From Ruegeria sp. YS9 (GTDB taxonomy: Bacteria > Pseudomonadota > Alphaproteobacteria > Rhodobacterales > Rhodobacteraceae), in assembly GCF_024628725.1 (NCBI RefSeq), contig NZ_CP102409.1, positions 467,001 through 531,000 of the forward strand: a DNA stretch of 64,000 bases. The letters are read 5' to 3'. Made by a program: the position numbers and the translations under genes. This document shows, piece after piece, positions 46,697 through 57,250 of this stretch; within the stretch, counting starts at the first letter, position 1; each line of letters opens with the position of its first letter. The notes below the pieces were generated by a model. The model saw nothing but the letters and a program-made list of their open reading frames with translations, was not told the origin of the DNA and did no database searches.

Positions 46697-46888
46697 TGTA
46701 GCGCTTTCTCCTCAAAAAAACGGTAAGCCGCGAAGGCGACTCCACCAATGCTCTCGACCGACTAGATAGCGCCTGCCGCAGTGGCACAACAGAGCAAAAT
46801 CGTCACGTCATGGCGTCGGGACGTCGCGTTTTGCAATTTTTTTGCAGATAGGCGAAAGAATATTACCCACGACCTCTGTATTTCGCGA

Positions 46889-47461
46889 TCACCGGTTCGC
46901 GCCGGGAACCCACAACACGTCGTCTTTGCCGTTTGCGTTTGCGCAGCGCGCAGCAACAAAGAACCAGTCGCTGAGACGGTTGAGGTATTTGACCGCCACG
47001 TCGTTGACGGGTTCCATATTCGTCAGTTCGACCGCAAGCCGTTCGGCCCGGCGCGAAACGGTGCGGCACACATGCAGATGTGCTGCCAGACGCGAGCCAC
47101 CAGGCAGGATGAAGCTGCGCAGAGGTTCCAGCGCCTCGTTCATTGCGTCGATCTCGGCTTCCAGCCGGTCGATCTGGGCGGACACGATGCGCAGGGGGGG
47201 ATAGTCGGCCTCGGCATCTTTTTCCATGTCGGGTCGGCAGAGGTCGGCCCCCAGATCGAACAGGTCATTCTGAATGCGCGACAGCGCGATTTCGACATCG
47301 CCTTCGGCCTCGGTCCGTGCCACGCCTACAAAAGCGTTCAGCTCGTCCACTGTGCCATAGGCTGCGACGCGGCCCGAATACTTTGCCACGCGCTCTCCGT
47401 TGCCCAGGGCGGTTTTCCCGTCATCGCCGGTGCGCGTGTAGATTTTGTTGAGTACGACCAT
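46889..47461 (-). CDS. Cob(I)yrinic acid a,c-diamide adenosyltransferase (PduO/MMAB type)
   Basis: The protein has 190 residues and transfers the adenosyl group of ATP to cobalamin. Family motifs are IYTRTGDDGKTALGNGERV near the N-terminus (ATP binding), YGTVDELNAFVGVAR near 35, FILPGGSRLAAHLHVCRTVSRRAER near 115-140 and NRLSDWFFVAARCAN near 163. The start directly abuts the stop of the small membrane gene (TAA then ATG). It supplies cofactor for B12-dependent mutases, consistent with an ethylmalonyl-CoA pathway in this organism. Confidence 0.95.
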   Translation of the reverse strand: MVVLNKIYTRTGDDGKTALGNGERVAKYSGRVAAYGTVDELNAFVGVARTEAEGDVEIALSRIQNDLFDLGADLCRPDMEKDAEADYPPLRIVSAQIDRLEAEIDAMNEALEPLRSFILPGGSRLAAHLHVCRTVSRRAERLAVELTNMEPVNDVAVKYLNRLSDWFFVAARCANANGKDDVLWVPGANR

Positions 47462-47665
47462 TTATTGAACTCCCTGTCCGCGCAGATACACGAAAAGCAC
47501 GATCAGCAACACGGCGATGAACTGAAAGAGAATGCGCAGGCGCATCATCTTGTTGCTTCTCTTCGCCGCCTCCATGCCGCCTTTGCCGAAATTCGCGATG
47601 CCCAAGGCCAGCACGACGACAACTGCCGCCATGGCCAGAAGAAGAATGACCATTACAAGGTCCAT
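47462..47665 (-). CDS. Twin-transmembrane small protein (HIG1-like)
   Basis: This encodes 67 residues forming two helices (about 4-24 and 44-62) around the loop GKGGMEAAKRSNKMMRLR. The pattern SNKMMRLRILFQFIAV matches the twin-transmembrane/HIG1-like family of unknown function. It adjoins the cobalamin adenosyltransferase gene with no gap. Confidence 0.82.
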   Translation of the reverse strand: MDLVMVILLLAMAAVVVVLALGIANFGKGGMEAAKRSNKMMRLRILFQFIAVLLIVLFVYLRGQGVQ

Positions 47666-47742
47666 TTGAAGTCACCGTCCGGTTTTTTCGATTACCACCC
47701 ATCTAGCGTCCGGAGGTCGAAAAGCGAACGGGAAATATCGTC

Positions 47743-48570
47743 TCAGATATCCGAAAGGATTCGATCAGTGGCGTTTGTAGGCAGAATCCGGCGCAGGATT
47801 CCGGCGATGTATGTCGGAGTGGTCACATAGTAACGTGGTCTGGGGCGTCGGGCCTCGACCGCATGGGCCAGCTTGTCCGTGACGGCAGAGGCGGGCAGTT
47901 CAAACCGGTCCGGCCCACTGCTTTCGTAAAGACGCTTCAGCAGTGATCCTTCATACTTTTCCCGAATGGCCGAGTTTTCCCAGTCGATGTATTTCTCGAA
48001 CATGGGGATCGCCTTTTCCCGGAGTTTCGAGGTGATGGGGCCGGGCTCGATCAGGGAGACGTGGATGTCGGTATCCCGAAGCTCCAGCCGCAGCGTGTCG
48101 GTCAGCCCTTCGATCGCGTATTTCGTGGCGACATATGCGCCGCGCCACGGGAAGGCGACAAGACCCAGAACCGAGGAACACTGCACGATCCGGCCATGAC
48201 CCTGTTCCCGCATGACGGGAATGACCTGTCGGGTCAGCTCGTGCCAGCCAAAGACATTGGTCTCAAATATATGGCGCAGGCCATCCGTCGGAACATCCTC
48301 TACCGCGCCGGGCAGGCCATGTGCGCCATTGTTGAACAGGGCATCCAGCGAGCCGCCTGTTGCCTCAAGAACATAAGACAAACCCGACGTGATGCTGTCT
48401 GTATCGGTGTAGTCGATTCTGGGGCTTTCAAAGCCTTGTGCGCGTAGGCGATCACAGTCGCGTTGCTGGCGGCAGGATGCAAAAACACGCCAGCCTCGTG
48501 CACGCATGCCGTGTGCCGCGTCCAGACCGATGCCTGACGAGCATCCCGTGATAAGAATCGATTTCTGCAT
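47743..48570 (-). CDS. Short-chain dehydrogenase/reductase (SDR)
   Basis: The protein has 275 residues with a classical SDR core. The cofactor motif is LITGCSSGIGLDAAHGMRARG, NNGAHGLPGAV marks the NNAG region, and the catalytic Ser and YxxxK are in QCSSVLGLVAFPWRGAYVATKYAI. The substrate is unknown. It is likely cytosolic. The gap to the small membrane gene is 77 bp. Confidence 0.9.
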   Translation of the reverse strand: MQKSILITGCSSGIGLDAAHGMRARGWRVFASCRQQRDCDRLRAQGFESPRIDYTDTDSITSGLSYVLEATGGSLDALFNNGAHGLPGAVEDVPTDGLRHIFETNVFGWHELTRQVIPVMREQGHGRIVQCSSVLGLVAFPWRGAYVATKYAIEGLTDTLRLELRDTDIHVSLIEPGPITSKLREKAIPMFEKYIDWENSAIREKYEGSLLKRLYESSGPDRFELPASAVTDKLAHAVEARRPRPRYYVTTPTYIAGILRRILPTNATDRILSDI

Positions 48571-48639
48571 ATGCCTTCCGAGCCTGATCCCCGCCCATAG
48601 CTATGGCGGGGTTTGCGGCAGGGCAATGACACTTCGATG

Positions 48640-49269
48640 TCAGTTCGTTGTTTTCCGGACGAGTGATGCCGAAATCCACCCAACCTGTTGCCCCGGCAAC
48701 ACGCGCAGGCGCAACCAGCCGGTACCTGAATCCCCAAAGACTTCAACCTGCTGACCGATCCTGGCCTTGCCGATGATCGGATAGATCGTCCCCGGTCCAT
48801 CGCGCAGGTTCACGCGGGTTCCCGATATTTCGCGGATATCCTTGGCGGCCTCGACAGGCGCGGGCAGTTCAACCGTTGGCAGCTCGGCGTCGGTGGTGAC
48901 CTGCTCGAGAGAGGCCAGACCCTGTTCCAGCGACGCAAGGGTCAGAGTGACGTTTTCGTCAGCGAACAACGAGGGGTTTGCCTTCAGGCCAGCCGCAACT
49001 TGCGACAACAGCGCTTTGGTTTCTGCTTCATCCAGCTCGGCGACGGGTTCAGTGACCGGTGCGACCGGCACCGAGGGCTTCACCGCAGCACGCGCGACCA
49101 ACGTTTCCGCGGGCGCGGGTTCGATAGCTGGCTTTGAAGGTCTCGGGGCATTGGCAACACGCTCGGGCTCTGTGCTGCGGACCCCGCGCGGCTCAAAGTC
49201 GGGGCCTCCGCTCATCACGTAAAAAGTCCAGCCGAGTGCGGCGAAGGTAACAAGTACAAGGCGCGTCAT
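48640..49269 (-). CDS. SH3-domain exported or membrane-anchored protein
   Basis: The protein has 209 residues. One N-terminal hydrophobic segment (VLVTFAALGWTFYVMSGG) acts as signal or anchor. Residues ~30-140 are low-complexity, Pro/Ala/Glu-rich and probably extended. The C-terminal bacterial SH3 domain (GTRVNLRDGPGTIYPIIGKARIG, GTGWLRLRVLPGQQVGWIS) suggests binding to peptidoglycan or another cell-envelope ligand. Confidence 0.82.
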   Translation of the reverse strand: MTRLVLVTFAALGWTFYVMSGGPDFEPRGVRSTEPERVANAPRPSKPAIEPAPAETLVARAAVKPSVPVAPVTEPVAELDEAETKALLSQVAAGLKANPSLFADENVTLTLASLEQGLASLEQVTTDAELPTVELPAPVEAAKDIREISGTRVNLRDGPGTIYPIIGKARIGQQVEVFGDSGTGWLRLRVLPGQQVGWISASLVRKTTN

Positions 49270-49472
49270 GGCGCATCCCCCAATTCAATCGTAACAACAA
49301 AATAGGCAGCAATCATTCAATTGTTGGAATGGTAGCATAATAGAAGGGCAGAGTCGAAAATTCGGGGAAAACACCGACTTGCCTCCCCCTGTTGCAAAAA
49401 GCCCGACTTGTCCCCAGTAAAATACGCGTTGCTTGCTTTACCAAGGCGTCCTTGCGTCGTATCACATCATAT

Positions 49473-51821
49473 ATGAACGATACGATCGACGACCCCAACA
49501 TGGAGGCCCCCGACCACGGGGGTGAGGTGGCAGAACCGCTGCGCCGCGCGATAGGTGAGCGTTATCTGACCTATGCGCTGTCCACCATCATGCATCGTGC
49601 CCTGCCGGATGCGCGGGACGGATTGAAGCCGGTGCACCGGCGAATCCTCTATGCGATGAGAGAGCTGCGACTCAGTGCAACCGGAGGTTTTCGCAAGTCC
49701 GCCAAGATTTCCGGCGACGTGATGGGCAATTACCATCCGCACGGCGACGCCGCGATTTACGATGCAATGGCGCGCCTGGCGCAGGACTTCAACGTGCGTT
49801 ACCCGCTGGTCGACGGTCAGGGGAATTTCGGCAATATCGACGGCGACAACCCGGCGGCCTCGCGTTACACCGAGGCGCGCATGACCATCGTGGCCGAGGC
49901 GCTGCTTGAGGGTCTGAACGAAGACGCCGTGGATTTCCGCGACAACTATGATGGCACGCTGACCGAACCGGTGGTGTTGCCTGCGCAGTTTCCGAACCTG
50001 CTGGCCAACGGCGCCAGCGGTATCGCCGTCGGCATGGCCACGAACATCCCGCCGCACAACATCTCGGAGCTTTGTGACGCCTGCCTGCACCTGATCAAGA
50101 CGCCGGATGCGCGCGACGACACGCTGCTGAACTACGTCCCCGGACCGGATTTTCCGACCGGTGGCGTGATCGTCGAACCGCCCGAGAACATCGCCCAGGC
50201 CTATCGTACCGGGCGCGGCTCGTTCCGGCTGCGCTGCAAGTTCGAGGTCGAGGATCTGGGCCGCGGTCAGTGGCAGATCGTCGTTACCGAGATTCCCTAT
50301 CAGGTTCAGAAGTCCAAGCTGATCGAAAAAATCGCGGAACTGATCCAGAGCAAGAAAATCCCGATCCTCGCGGATGTGCGCGACGAATCCGCCGATGACA
50401 TCCGTCTGATCCTCGAACCGCGCTCCAAGAACGTGGACCCCGAGGTGCTGATGGGCATGCTCTATCGCAACTCGGACCTCGAGGTGCGGTTCAGCCTGAA
50501 CATGAACGTGCTGATCGACGGGGTGACGCCCAAGGTCTGCTCGATGAAAGAGGTGCTGCGCGCCTTCCTCGATCACCGGCAAGAGGTGCTGCTGCGCCGC
50601 TCGCGTCATCGCATGGCCAAGATCGACCACCGGTTGGAAGTGCTCGAAGGCTTCATCGTCGCCTTCCTGAACCTCGACCGTGTGATCGACATCATCCGCT
50701 ATGACGACGACCCCAAGGCCGCGCTGATGCGCGAGGACTGGGGCATCGATCATGTCCGGGCGACCAGTGAGGCCGACTATGTCTCTCCCAAACCGGGCGA
50801 GGGCGAACTGTCGGAAGTTCAGGTCGACGCCATCCTCAACATGCGCCTGCGCAGCTTGCGCCGTCTGGAAGAGATGGAGTTGGTTCGCGAACGCGACGCG
50901 CTGATGGAAGAACGCGCCGAACTCGAAGATCTGCTGGCCGATCCCGCCCTGCAATGGGCCAGGATTGCCGAGCAGTTGAAAGAGACCAAGAAGACCTTTG
51001 GCAAAGACTACGAAGGCGGTGCGCGTCGAACGCAGTTCGCCGAGGCCGGGCAGATCGAGGAAGTTCCGCTTGAGGCGATGATCGACAAGGAACCGATCAC
51101 GGTCGTCTGCTCTCAGATGGGCTGGATTCGCGCCATGACAGGCCATATCGACCTGAAGCGCGAGTTGAAGTTCAAGGACGGCGACGGCCCGCGTTTCATC
51201 TTCCACGCGGAAACGACCGACCGGTTGCTGGTCTTTGCCTCGAATGGCCGATTCTATACTGTCAGCGCAGCCAACCTGCCGGGTGGGCGCGGCATGGGCG
51301 AGCCTTTGCGCCTGATGGTGGATCTGCCCAACGAGGCGCAGATCATCGACATTCTGATCCACAAACCCGGCCGCAAGCTTTTGGTGGCTTCGGACGCGGG
51401 CAACGGCTTCGTGGTGCCCGAAGATGATGTGCTGGCGCAGACGCGCAACGGCAAACAAGTGCTGAACGTCAAGGGTGACGAGACCGCGATGATCTGCAAG
51501 CCGGTTGACGGAGACCACGTCGCCGTGGTGTCGCAAAACGGCAAGTTCCTTGTTTTCCCAACCCAGGAGCTGCCCGAGATGACGCGCGGAAAAGGCGTGC
51601 GTTTGCAAAAGTACAATATGGCGCGTGGCCGGCAGGGAACGCTCGAGCTGGATGGCGGTTTGTCGGATGTAACGACCTTCAACTGGGAAGAGGGCCTGAA
51701 ATGGTCCATGGGCGGCGACAAGACCCGACATGAGGCGGATATGACGCAATGGCTGGCAAAACGGGCCAGCGTCGGGAAAAAACCGCCCTATGGCTTCCCG
51801 CGTGACTATAAGTTTTCGTGA
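49473..51821 (+). CDS. parC: DNA topoisomerase IV subunit A
   Basis: ParC with ParE unlinks daughter chromosomes. The protein has about 782 residues. Catalytic Tyr is in [13 protein letters not shown] near 128, after [19 protein letters not shown] and the helix-turn region [24 protein letters not shown]. The C-terminal beta-pinwheel holds repeats such as [24 protein letters not shown] 49473 gives the family N-terminus; the frame is open to 49392. It diverges from the SH3 gene. Confidence 0.96.
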   Translation: MNDTIDDPNMEAPDHGGEVAEPLRRAIGERYLTYALSTIMHRALPDARDGLKPVHRRILYAMRELRLSATGGFRKSAKISGDVMGNYHPHGDAAIYDAMARLAQDFNVRYPLVDGQGNFGNIDGDNPAASRYTEARMTIVAEALLEGLNEDAVDFRDNYDGTLTEPVVLPAQFPNLLANGASGIAVGMATNIPPHNISELCDACLHLIKTPDARDDTLLNYVPGPDFPTGGVIVEPPENIAQAYRTGRGSFRLRCKFEVEDLGRGQWQIVVTEIPYQVQKSKLIEKIAELIQSKKIPILADVRDESADDIRLILEPRSKNVDPEVLMGMLYRNSDLEVRFSLNMNVLIDGVTPKVCSMKEVLRAFLDHRQEVLLRRSRHRMAKIDHRLEVLEGFIVAFLNLDRVIDIIRYDDDPKAALMREDWGIDHVRATSEADYVSPKPGEGELSEVQVDAILNMRLRSLRRLEEMELVRERDALMEERAELEDLLADPALQWARIAEQLKETKKTFGKDYEGGARRTQFAEAGQIEEVPLEAMIDKEPITVVCSQMGWIRAMTGHIDLKRELKFKDGDGPRFIFHAETTDRLLVFASNGRFYTVSAANLPGGRGMGEPLRLMVDLPNEAQIIDILIHKPGRKLLVASDAGNGFVVPEDDVLAQTRNGKQVLNVKGDETAMICKPVDGDHVAVVSQNGKFLVFPTQELPEMTRGKGVRLQKYNMARGRQGTLELDGGLSDVTTFNWEEGLKWSMGGDKTRHEADMTQWLAKRASVGKKPPYGFPRDYKFS

Positions 51822-51848
51822 TCGCGCAGCAGCGCGGGTGAATTTCCG

Positions 51849-51877
51849 CCGATACGGCTTGGCACAACCCGTATCGG
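51849..51877. repeat. 9-bp hairpin after parC
   Basis: CCGATACGG and CCGTATCGG are perfect inverted copies with an 11-base loop, 28 bp after the parC stop and 41 bp before the next ATG. There is no T-run on the plus strand. It may be a weak terminator or a site in the leader of the lipoprotein gene. Confidence 0.6.
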
Positions 51878-51917
51878 TGCGCTAGATCAATAAAAAACAG
51901 GCCTATCGAGACGAGAC

Positions 51918-52508
51918 ATGTTGCGCATTCTGACGCTGATCACCGGACTGGCCCTGATGGCCGCTTGCACACAGACACAGGTGTATGAGCCGCCTGAATC
52001 CCTCGGAGAATTCAAGCTTCGTGTGAATTATGCCTTTGCGGACAAGGCCGTTCAGGGACCTGTATCGCGGGACGCCACACCTGAAGAATGGACAAAAGCG
52101 ATCCAGAACGCGGTTGATATTCGCTTGGGGCGTTACGACGGCTCGCAGGAATATGACGTCGGCATTAGTCTGGAGGGCTACATGCTGGCTCCGCCGGGGA
52201 TCCCTGTGATTTACAATCCCAGAAGCACTGCGATTGTGCTGGTCAACGTCTATGACGTGAAGAATAAAGAGTTTCTGGCCAAGGGGAAGCAATTCCAGGT
52301 GCTGGAAGACACCACCGGCGGAAGTGCATTTAAAGGGTCAGGGCACGAGCGCACTAAAGAAGAACAGATGAGCGGCCTGGCCCTCAAAATAGCCGACCGT
52401 GTCGAGGAATGGCTGGCTGAAGAACATGAAGAAAATGGCTGGTTTGACAAAAGGCCGGACCTGATCCAGCCGTTGGAATCTGTCGAGGTTACGCAAAATC
52501 CAACGTGA
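51918..52508 (+). CDS. Lipoprotein of unknown function
   Basis: The protein has 196 residues. The signal ends in a lipobox (TGLALMAACTQT, acylated Cys near residue 17). The rest has alternating strand-like segments, YDVGISLEGYMLAPPGIPVIYNPRSTA and IVLVNVYDVKNKEFLAKGKQF, and a charged C-terminus. It is similar in layout to conserved roseobacter lipoproteins but I do not recognise a domain. It precedes tuf by 115 bp. Confidence 0.78.
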   Translation: MLRILTLITGLALMAACTQTQVYEPPESLGEFKLRVNYAFADKAVQGPVSRDATPEEWTKAIQNAVDIRLGRYDGSQEYDVGISLEGYMLAPPGIPVIYNPRSTAIVLVNVYDVKNKEFLAKGKQFQVLEDTTGGSAFKGSGHERTKEEQMSGLALKIADRVEEWLAEEHEENGWFDKRPDLIQPLESVEVTQNPT

Positions 52509-52623
52509 TCGGCGCATTTCCCTCAGGATGTGCTTGATTTTCCCCTTTGAACCAAATATCTCGCGCGCGCAGATGTAACCACGGGACCAAGGGTCCCCCA
52601 AATCGCAAAAGGGCGCCTGAGGA

Positions 52624-53799
<1,176 letters not shown>

Positions 53800-53824
53800 T
53801 TCGCGCAAGCGAATGATCAGACGG

Positions 53825-53855
53825 AAAGGGCGTCCCGCGGGGCGCCCTTTTTGTT
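53825..53855 (+). terminator. Intrinsic terminator of tuf
   Basis: AAAGGGCG and CGCCCTTT form an 8-bp stem, 25 bp after the tuf stop, with a 10-base GC-rich loop and a following TTTTTG. This is a standard Rho-independent signal. Confidence 0.85.
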
Positions 53856-53939
53856 GCTGTGATTTATTGCTTCGACTGTTGAACGGCAATAAACTGCATC
53901 GGCATTTGTTAAAGTAGTCTGCGACAAGGAGTAGATTGG

Positions 53940-54839
53940 GTGGAGGAAGGCGAGACTGATATTGAAGAAAGTGGGCCCAAGTTGCCACTTCAAAATGCTA
54001 AAGGAGAACTGACTGAGGCGTTAGAACTGCGATACAAGAAGTATGAATTGCGGCTTGTTGGCTTGGGTGTTTTGATCTCATTGTTGGGATTGGGTTTTCT
54101 GGGATGGCAACTAATAATCTTAAACAAGCAAACGATTGTGCTAACTCAGTCAGTTTATAACCAAGAAAGGTCAATTTCGTCTAAGGACAAGATGGATGAC
54201 TTTGGAATAAAGCGCTTTTTACTCGAAAGATTTTCACCAGATGTATCACCTGAATTTGTCGAAGGGCGGTATTCAGGTGAGTTTGAACATTTTGAGTTTG
54301 AGTGGAAGGTCAGAAACAATGGAATTAATCGTTTAGCTGCAGCAAACTATTTCACATTCGATTTTGTGCGTTGCTTTAATAGAGACTTCTGGACCGGAGC
54401 GCATTGGGAAACTTTCGCGGAATACCAAACAGCCCAAGACATTACAAATAATGACGGTGAAGGCAGCGCGCTCCTAGGCCTCGACTTAGAAAAGGAAAAG
54501 ACCACTTGGGTAACGCTACATTCGGACGTTGCCACGCCTGTTAAGTACCACATCCCTTTTTCGGGAAGTGACTACGCTAATTTTCAGGAAGGCGAGAGGA
54601 TAGGAGTTCAGGTGCTTGCGACTATTTTCGACCCAGACCAGTCATATTTTAGAGATGAGCTAGAAGCACTTGAGTATAGATATGGCACGCAAGTAATCGT
54701 AAAAGGCCGTCCATTGGTATTTCCTGCAATTGTCTACACACTTAGTCGAGTTGAAATGTTCGAACTTACATCTGAAGGTTGGTCCAAAATACCCAGTGAT
54801 GAATCCTGTACGAAATTCATCTTGGAAGATACTGATTGA
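53940..54839 (+). CDS. AT-rich orphan membrane-anchored protein
   Basis: The protein has 299 residues. The gene has clearly lower GC and different codon use from its neighbours (many AAT, TTT, AGA codons), so it is probably acquired. The N-tail is acidic, then a single transmembrane helix (about 38-60, GLGVLISLLGLGFLGWQLIIL) and a large domain with Tyr/Phe-rich strands (RYSGEFEHFEFEWKVRNNGIN, TTWVTLHSDVATPVKYHIPF). GTG 53940 has AAGGAG 8 bases upstream. I find no known domain. Confidence 0.75.
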   Translation: MEEGETDIEESGPKLPLQNAKGELTEALELRYKKYELRLVGLGVLISLLGLGFLGWQLIILNKQTIVLTQSVYNQERSISSKDKMDDFGIKRFLLERFSPDVSPEFVEGRYSGEFEHFEFEWKVRNNGINRLAAANYFTFDFVRCFNRDFWTGAHWETFAEYQTAQDITNNDGEGSALLGLDLEKEKTTWVTLHSDVATPVKYHIPFSGSDYANFQEGERIGVQVLATIFDPDQSYFRDELEALEYRYGTQVIVKGRPLVFPAIVYTLSRVEMFELTSEGWSKIPSDESCTKFILEDTD

Positions 54840-55118
54840 TTGGCTCTTATTGCTTCCAACTTCCCCCTTACCAAACTCTACCAACCCCACCAACACGCGC
54901 GCGTTCTCAACGAGAACATCAAGGCGGGGTGATTCCCGCTTTTGAGGCGTGACGAAGGTTGGCGATGCGCGTCTGTCCTCCTCTTGCCGCAACGTCAAGG
55001 AAACGGGCAGAGCGTCTCATGTGGGCGCGGTCCGCGCGGATTGAAGCCCCTATTTGGCAAGGGCTGTGATCCAAACCGGCGGCTGACGGTCTTGCCGACA
55101 GCCGCTGGTGATTGCAAA
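54840..55118. other. Gap after the AT-rich gene
   Basis: These 279 bp form a transition from AT-rich to normal composition. They contain a hairpin (GCGGCTG/CAGCCGC at 55079-55105) just after the rpe stop and a Pro/Arg-rich open frame (54942-55133) that lacks gene character and runs into rpe on the opposite strand. No attachment site or repeat pair marking the border of the AT-rich gene is visible. Confidence 0.55.
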
Positions 55119-55808
55119 TCAGGACAGTGCTGATTCAGCCGCCGCCCGAACAGCCCGGATGTTCTCACCATAAACCTCCGGCTGATCCACCGATCCGCCC
55201 TTGAACACCGCGGAACCGGCCACCAGCACATCCGCACCCGCCGCGGCCACCAGCGGGGCGGTATTCGGGTCGACGCCACCGTCAATCTCGATATGCACCG
55301 GACGATCACCGATCATCTGGCGCAGTTTTTTGACCTTGCCGGTCATGTCGATGAATTTCTGGCCCCCAAAGCCGGGGTTCACGGTCATCACGCAAACCAG
55401 ATCCGTGAGGTCCAGCAGATGCTCGACCGCTTCGGCGGGGGTGCCGGGGTTCAGGGCAACGCCGGCTTTCATTCCGGCACCGCGAATGGCCTGCAAGGTG
55501 CGATGGGTGTGGGGGCCAGCTTCGACATGTGCGGTCAGAATGTCCGCTCCGGCATCGGCATAGGCCTGGATGTAGGGATCGACCGGCGTGATCATCAGGT
55601 GAACGTCCATCACCGTTTTCACATGCGGGCGAAAGGCTTTCACGGCTGGAGGGCCAAAGGTCAGGTTTGGAACGAAATGGCCATCCATCACGTCAACATG
55701 AACCCAGTCGGCGCCCTGCGCTTCGATGGCCTGAATTTCCTGTCCGAAATTGGCGAAATCGGCGGACAGGATAGACGGCGCGATCTTGATGGTGCGGTCA
55801 AAGCTCAT
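55119..55808 (-). CDS. rpe: Ribulose-phosphate 3-epimerase
   Basis: Rpe interconverts ribulose 5-phosphate and xylulose 5-phosphate. The 229 residues form a TIM barrel with IAPSILSADFANFGQE near the N-terminus, WVHVDVMDGHFVPNLTFGP near 37 (metal His and Asp), CVMTVNPGFGGQKFID near 138-153 and IEIDGGVDPNTAPLVAAAGADVLVAGSAVF near the end. It is next to the phn locus but has no direct link to it beyond pentose phosphate supply. Confidence 0.97.
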   Translation of the reverse strand: MSFDRTIKIAPSILSADFANFGQEIQAIEAQGADWVHVDVMDGHFVPNLTFGPPAVKAFRPHVKTVMDVHLMITPVDPYIQAYADAGADILTAHVEAGPHTHRTLQAIRGAGMKAGVALNPGTPAEAVEHLLDLTDLVCVMTVNPGFGGQKFIDMTGKVKKLRQMIGDRPVHIEIDGGVDPNTAPLVAAAGADVLVAGSAVFKGGSVDQPEVYGENIRAVRAAAESALS

Positions 55809-55977
55809 GGTGGCCTCGTATCAGCTGAAGAGTCGCGGATGCGTATACCCGTGAGCCGGTGGGATGGATAGCCCCCGCAAACGCTGTGTTGCCACAAAAC
55901 TCTCACCGCGTGGCATCTGACCCAATGGGCTGAGACCTGGGACCGGCGGTCGGATGCGGCTGAGAACCTTTGTTGGC

Positions 55978-56688
55978 TTATGCCTCGTTCAGGGTCAGCG
56001 TTACACGCTCACCCGCGAAAACCGTGCGGCCGTACTCGACTGGCCGTCCATCCGGGTCGGCATTGATGCCGACCGAGAAGAGAACAGGAGCACCTTCAGA
56101 CAATTGAAGTTGCAACGCCTGCGTTGCGGTCGCCCCGCGGGCGGTCAGGCGAGTCGACACGCGGACGTAATCCCTGACGCCGCAGGCTTGCAGCGCTTTG
56201 GTGACAGATTGGGTTTCGGTCAATGTCTGCAAGATATCCGGAAATCGTTCCGCGGGGAAAACGCTCTGAAACAGGGCTATGGGCTGCCCGTCTGCCAGGG
56301 ACAATCCGTCATAGACGTGCACTGGATCACCCTTGTTCAGGCCCAGAGCTTCGGCTTCGGCTTCATCGGCGACGCGCGTGGTCAAAGCCAGGATTTTCTT
56401 GCCCGGTATCTTGCCGCTGGCCGAGATGTTCTTGTGATAGCGCACCCTTTTGCCGATCGGATAATCCGTTGGCCGTGCCGCAACAAAAACGCCCGCACCG
56501 CGCCGAGCGTGCACCAGACCCTGATCAGACATGTCAGCCAAAGCGCGCCGTACCGTGTGGCGGTTGACGCCATAGGTGGCGGCCAGCTGGGCTTCGGTCG
56601 GCAGGCGATCTCCGGTTTGATAGCGTCCCTCGGCGATGTCCGAGGTCAGGCGCAGGGCAATACTTTTCCAGATCGGCGTTTTGCTCAC
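55978..56688 (-). CDS. phnF: GntR/HutC-family regulator PhnF
   Basis: The protein has 236 residues. The N-terminal winged helix (about 5-75) has DRLPTEAQLAATYGVNRHTVRRALADM, and the UTRA effector domain follows from about 90 (VYDGLSLADGQPIALFQSVFPAERF). It lies divergent from phnG, and two direct repeats fill the gap between them. It is expected to repress the C-P lyase genes until a phosphonate-related ligand is bound; this is inferred from position and family. Confidence 0.93.
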   Translation of the reverse strand: MSKTPIWKSIALRLTSDIAEGRYQTGDRLPTEAQLAATYGVNRHTVRRALADMSDQGLVHARRGAGVFVAARPTDYPIGKRVRYHKNISASGKIPGKKILALTTRVADEAEAEALGLNKGDPVHVYDGLSLADGQPIALFQSVFPAERFPDILQTLTETQSVTKALQACGVRDYVRVSTRLTARGATATQALQLQLSEGAPVLFSVGINADPDGRPVEYGRTVFAGERVTLTLNEA

Positions 56689-56724
56689 ACCACCAAACCT
56701 TCAAACGGTCGCAGATTGCGTTTT

Positions 56725-56779
56725 GACAACCTGTCAGTTAACATTTGTCTAGTTGTATAGTTCATGTAGACAACCTGTC
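56725..56779. promoter_or_regulatory. phnF-phnG regulatory region with two 11-bp direct repeats
   Basis: GACAACCTGTC occurs at 56725-56735 and again at 56769-56779 (44 bp apart, about four helical turns). Between them lies TTGTCTAGTTGTATAG, related to HutC-type sites. The first copy overlaps a TTGACA -35-like hexamer (56724-56729) of the plus strand, and the second ends 12 bp before the phnG ATG. These are good candidates for PhnF operators. Confidence 0.65.
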
Positions 56780-56791
56780 CAAGAGGCTTTG

Positions 56792-57250
56792 ATGGCAAAC
56801 CAGACGGAAATCGGGATCAAGGCACGGAAGGAATGGATGGGTCTGCTGGCGCGCGCGCCGGACGCCGCCCTGATGACGCTGTGGGACGGCATTCAGGACT
56901 GCCCGAGTTTCGAATGGCTGCGCAGGCCCGAAGTGGGTGGTGTCATGGTGCGTGGCCGCATCGGAGGAACCGGCGCTTTGTTCAACCTGGGCGAAATGAC
57001 CGTTACGCGCTGCTCGGTCGTGTTGCAGGATGGTACGGTCGGTCACGGATATGTTCAGGGCAGGTCGAAATCCAAGGCAGAAGCGGCGGCATTGATTGAT
57101 GCGATGATGCAGACGGTCGCTTCTGATGATTTGCAGGAACGGCTGCTTGATCCGTTGAGGCTGCAAATGCAGTCGATCAAGACAGCGCGCGCCGCAAAGG
57201 CAGCGGCCACCAAGGTCGAGTTTTTCACGCTGGCTCGGGGGGAAGACTGA
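56792..57250 (+). CDS. phnG: C-P lyase subunit PhnG
   Basis: PhnG (152 residues) is part of the PhnGHIJ core complex that transfers phosphonate to ribose. Typical segments are KEWMGLLARAPDAALMTLWD near 10-30, GRIGGTGALFNLGEMTVTRCSV near 62-84 and HGYVQGRSKSKAEAAALIDAMM near 93-115. ATG 56792 has AAGAGG upstream. Its stop overlaps the phnH start (TGATG), the first coupling in a long operon. Confidence 0.95.
   Translation: MANQTEIGIKARKEWMGLLARAPDAALMTLWDGIQDCPSFEWLRRPEVGGVMVRGRIGGTGALFNLGEMTVTRCSVVLQDGTVGHGYVQGRSKSKAEAAALIDAMMQTVASDDLQERLLDPLRLQMQSIKTARAAKAAATKVEFFTLARGED

Noticed and set aside
49467..51749. Long open frame opposite parC
   Set aside because: Covers exactly the topoisomerase IV gene on the other strand; no ribosome site and no family motif.
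55079..55105. Intrinsic terminator for rpe
   Set aside because: The hairpin is good, but no T-run follows on the minus strand; noted only as a hairpin.
54942..55133. 63-codon open frame between the AT-rich gene and rpe
   Set aside because: Arg/Gly/Pro-rich translation typical of non-coding high-GC DNA; ends inside rpe on the opposite strand.
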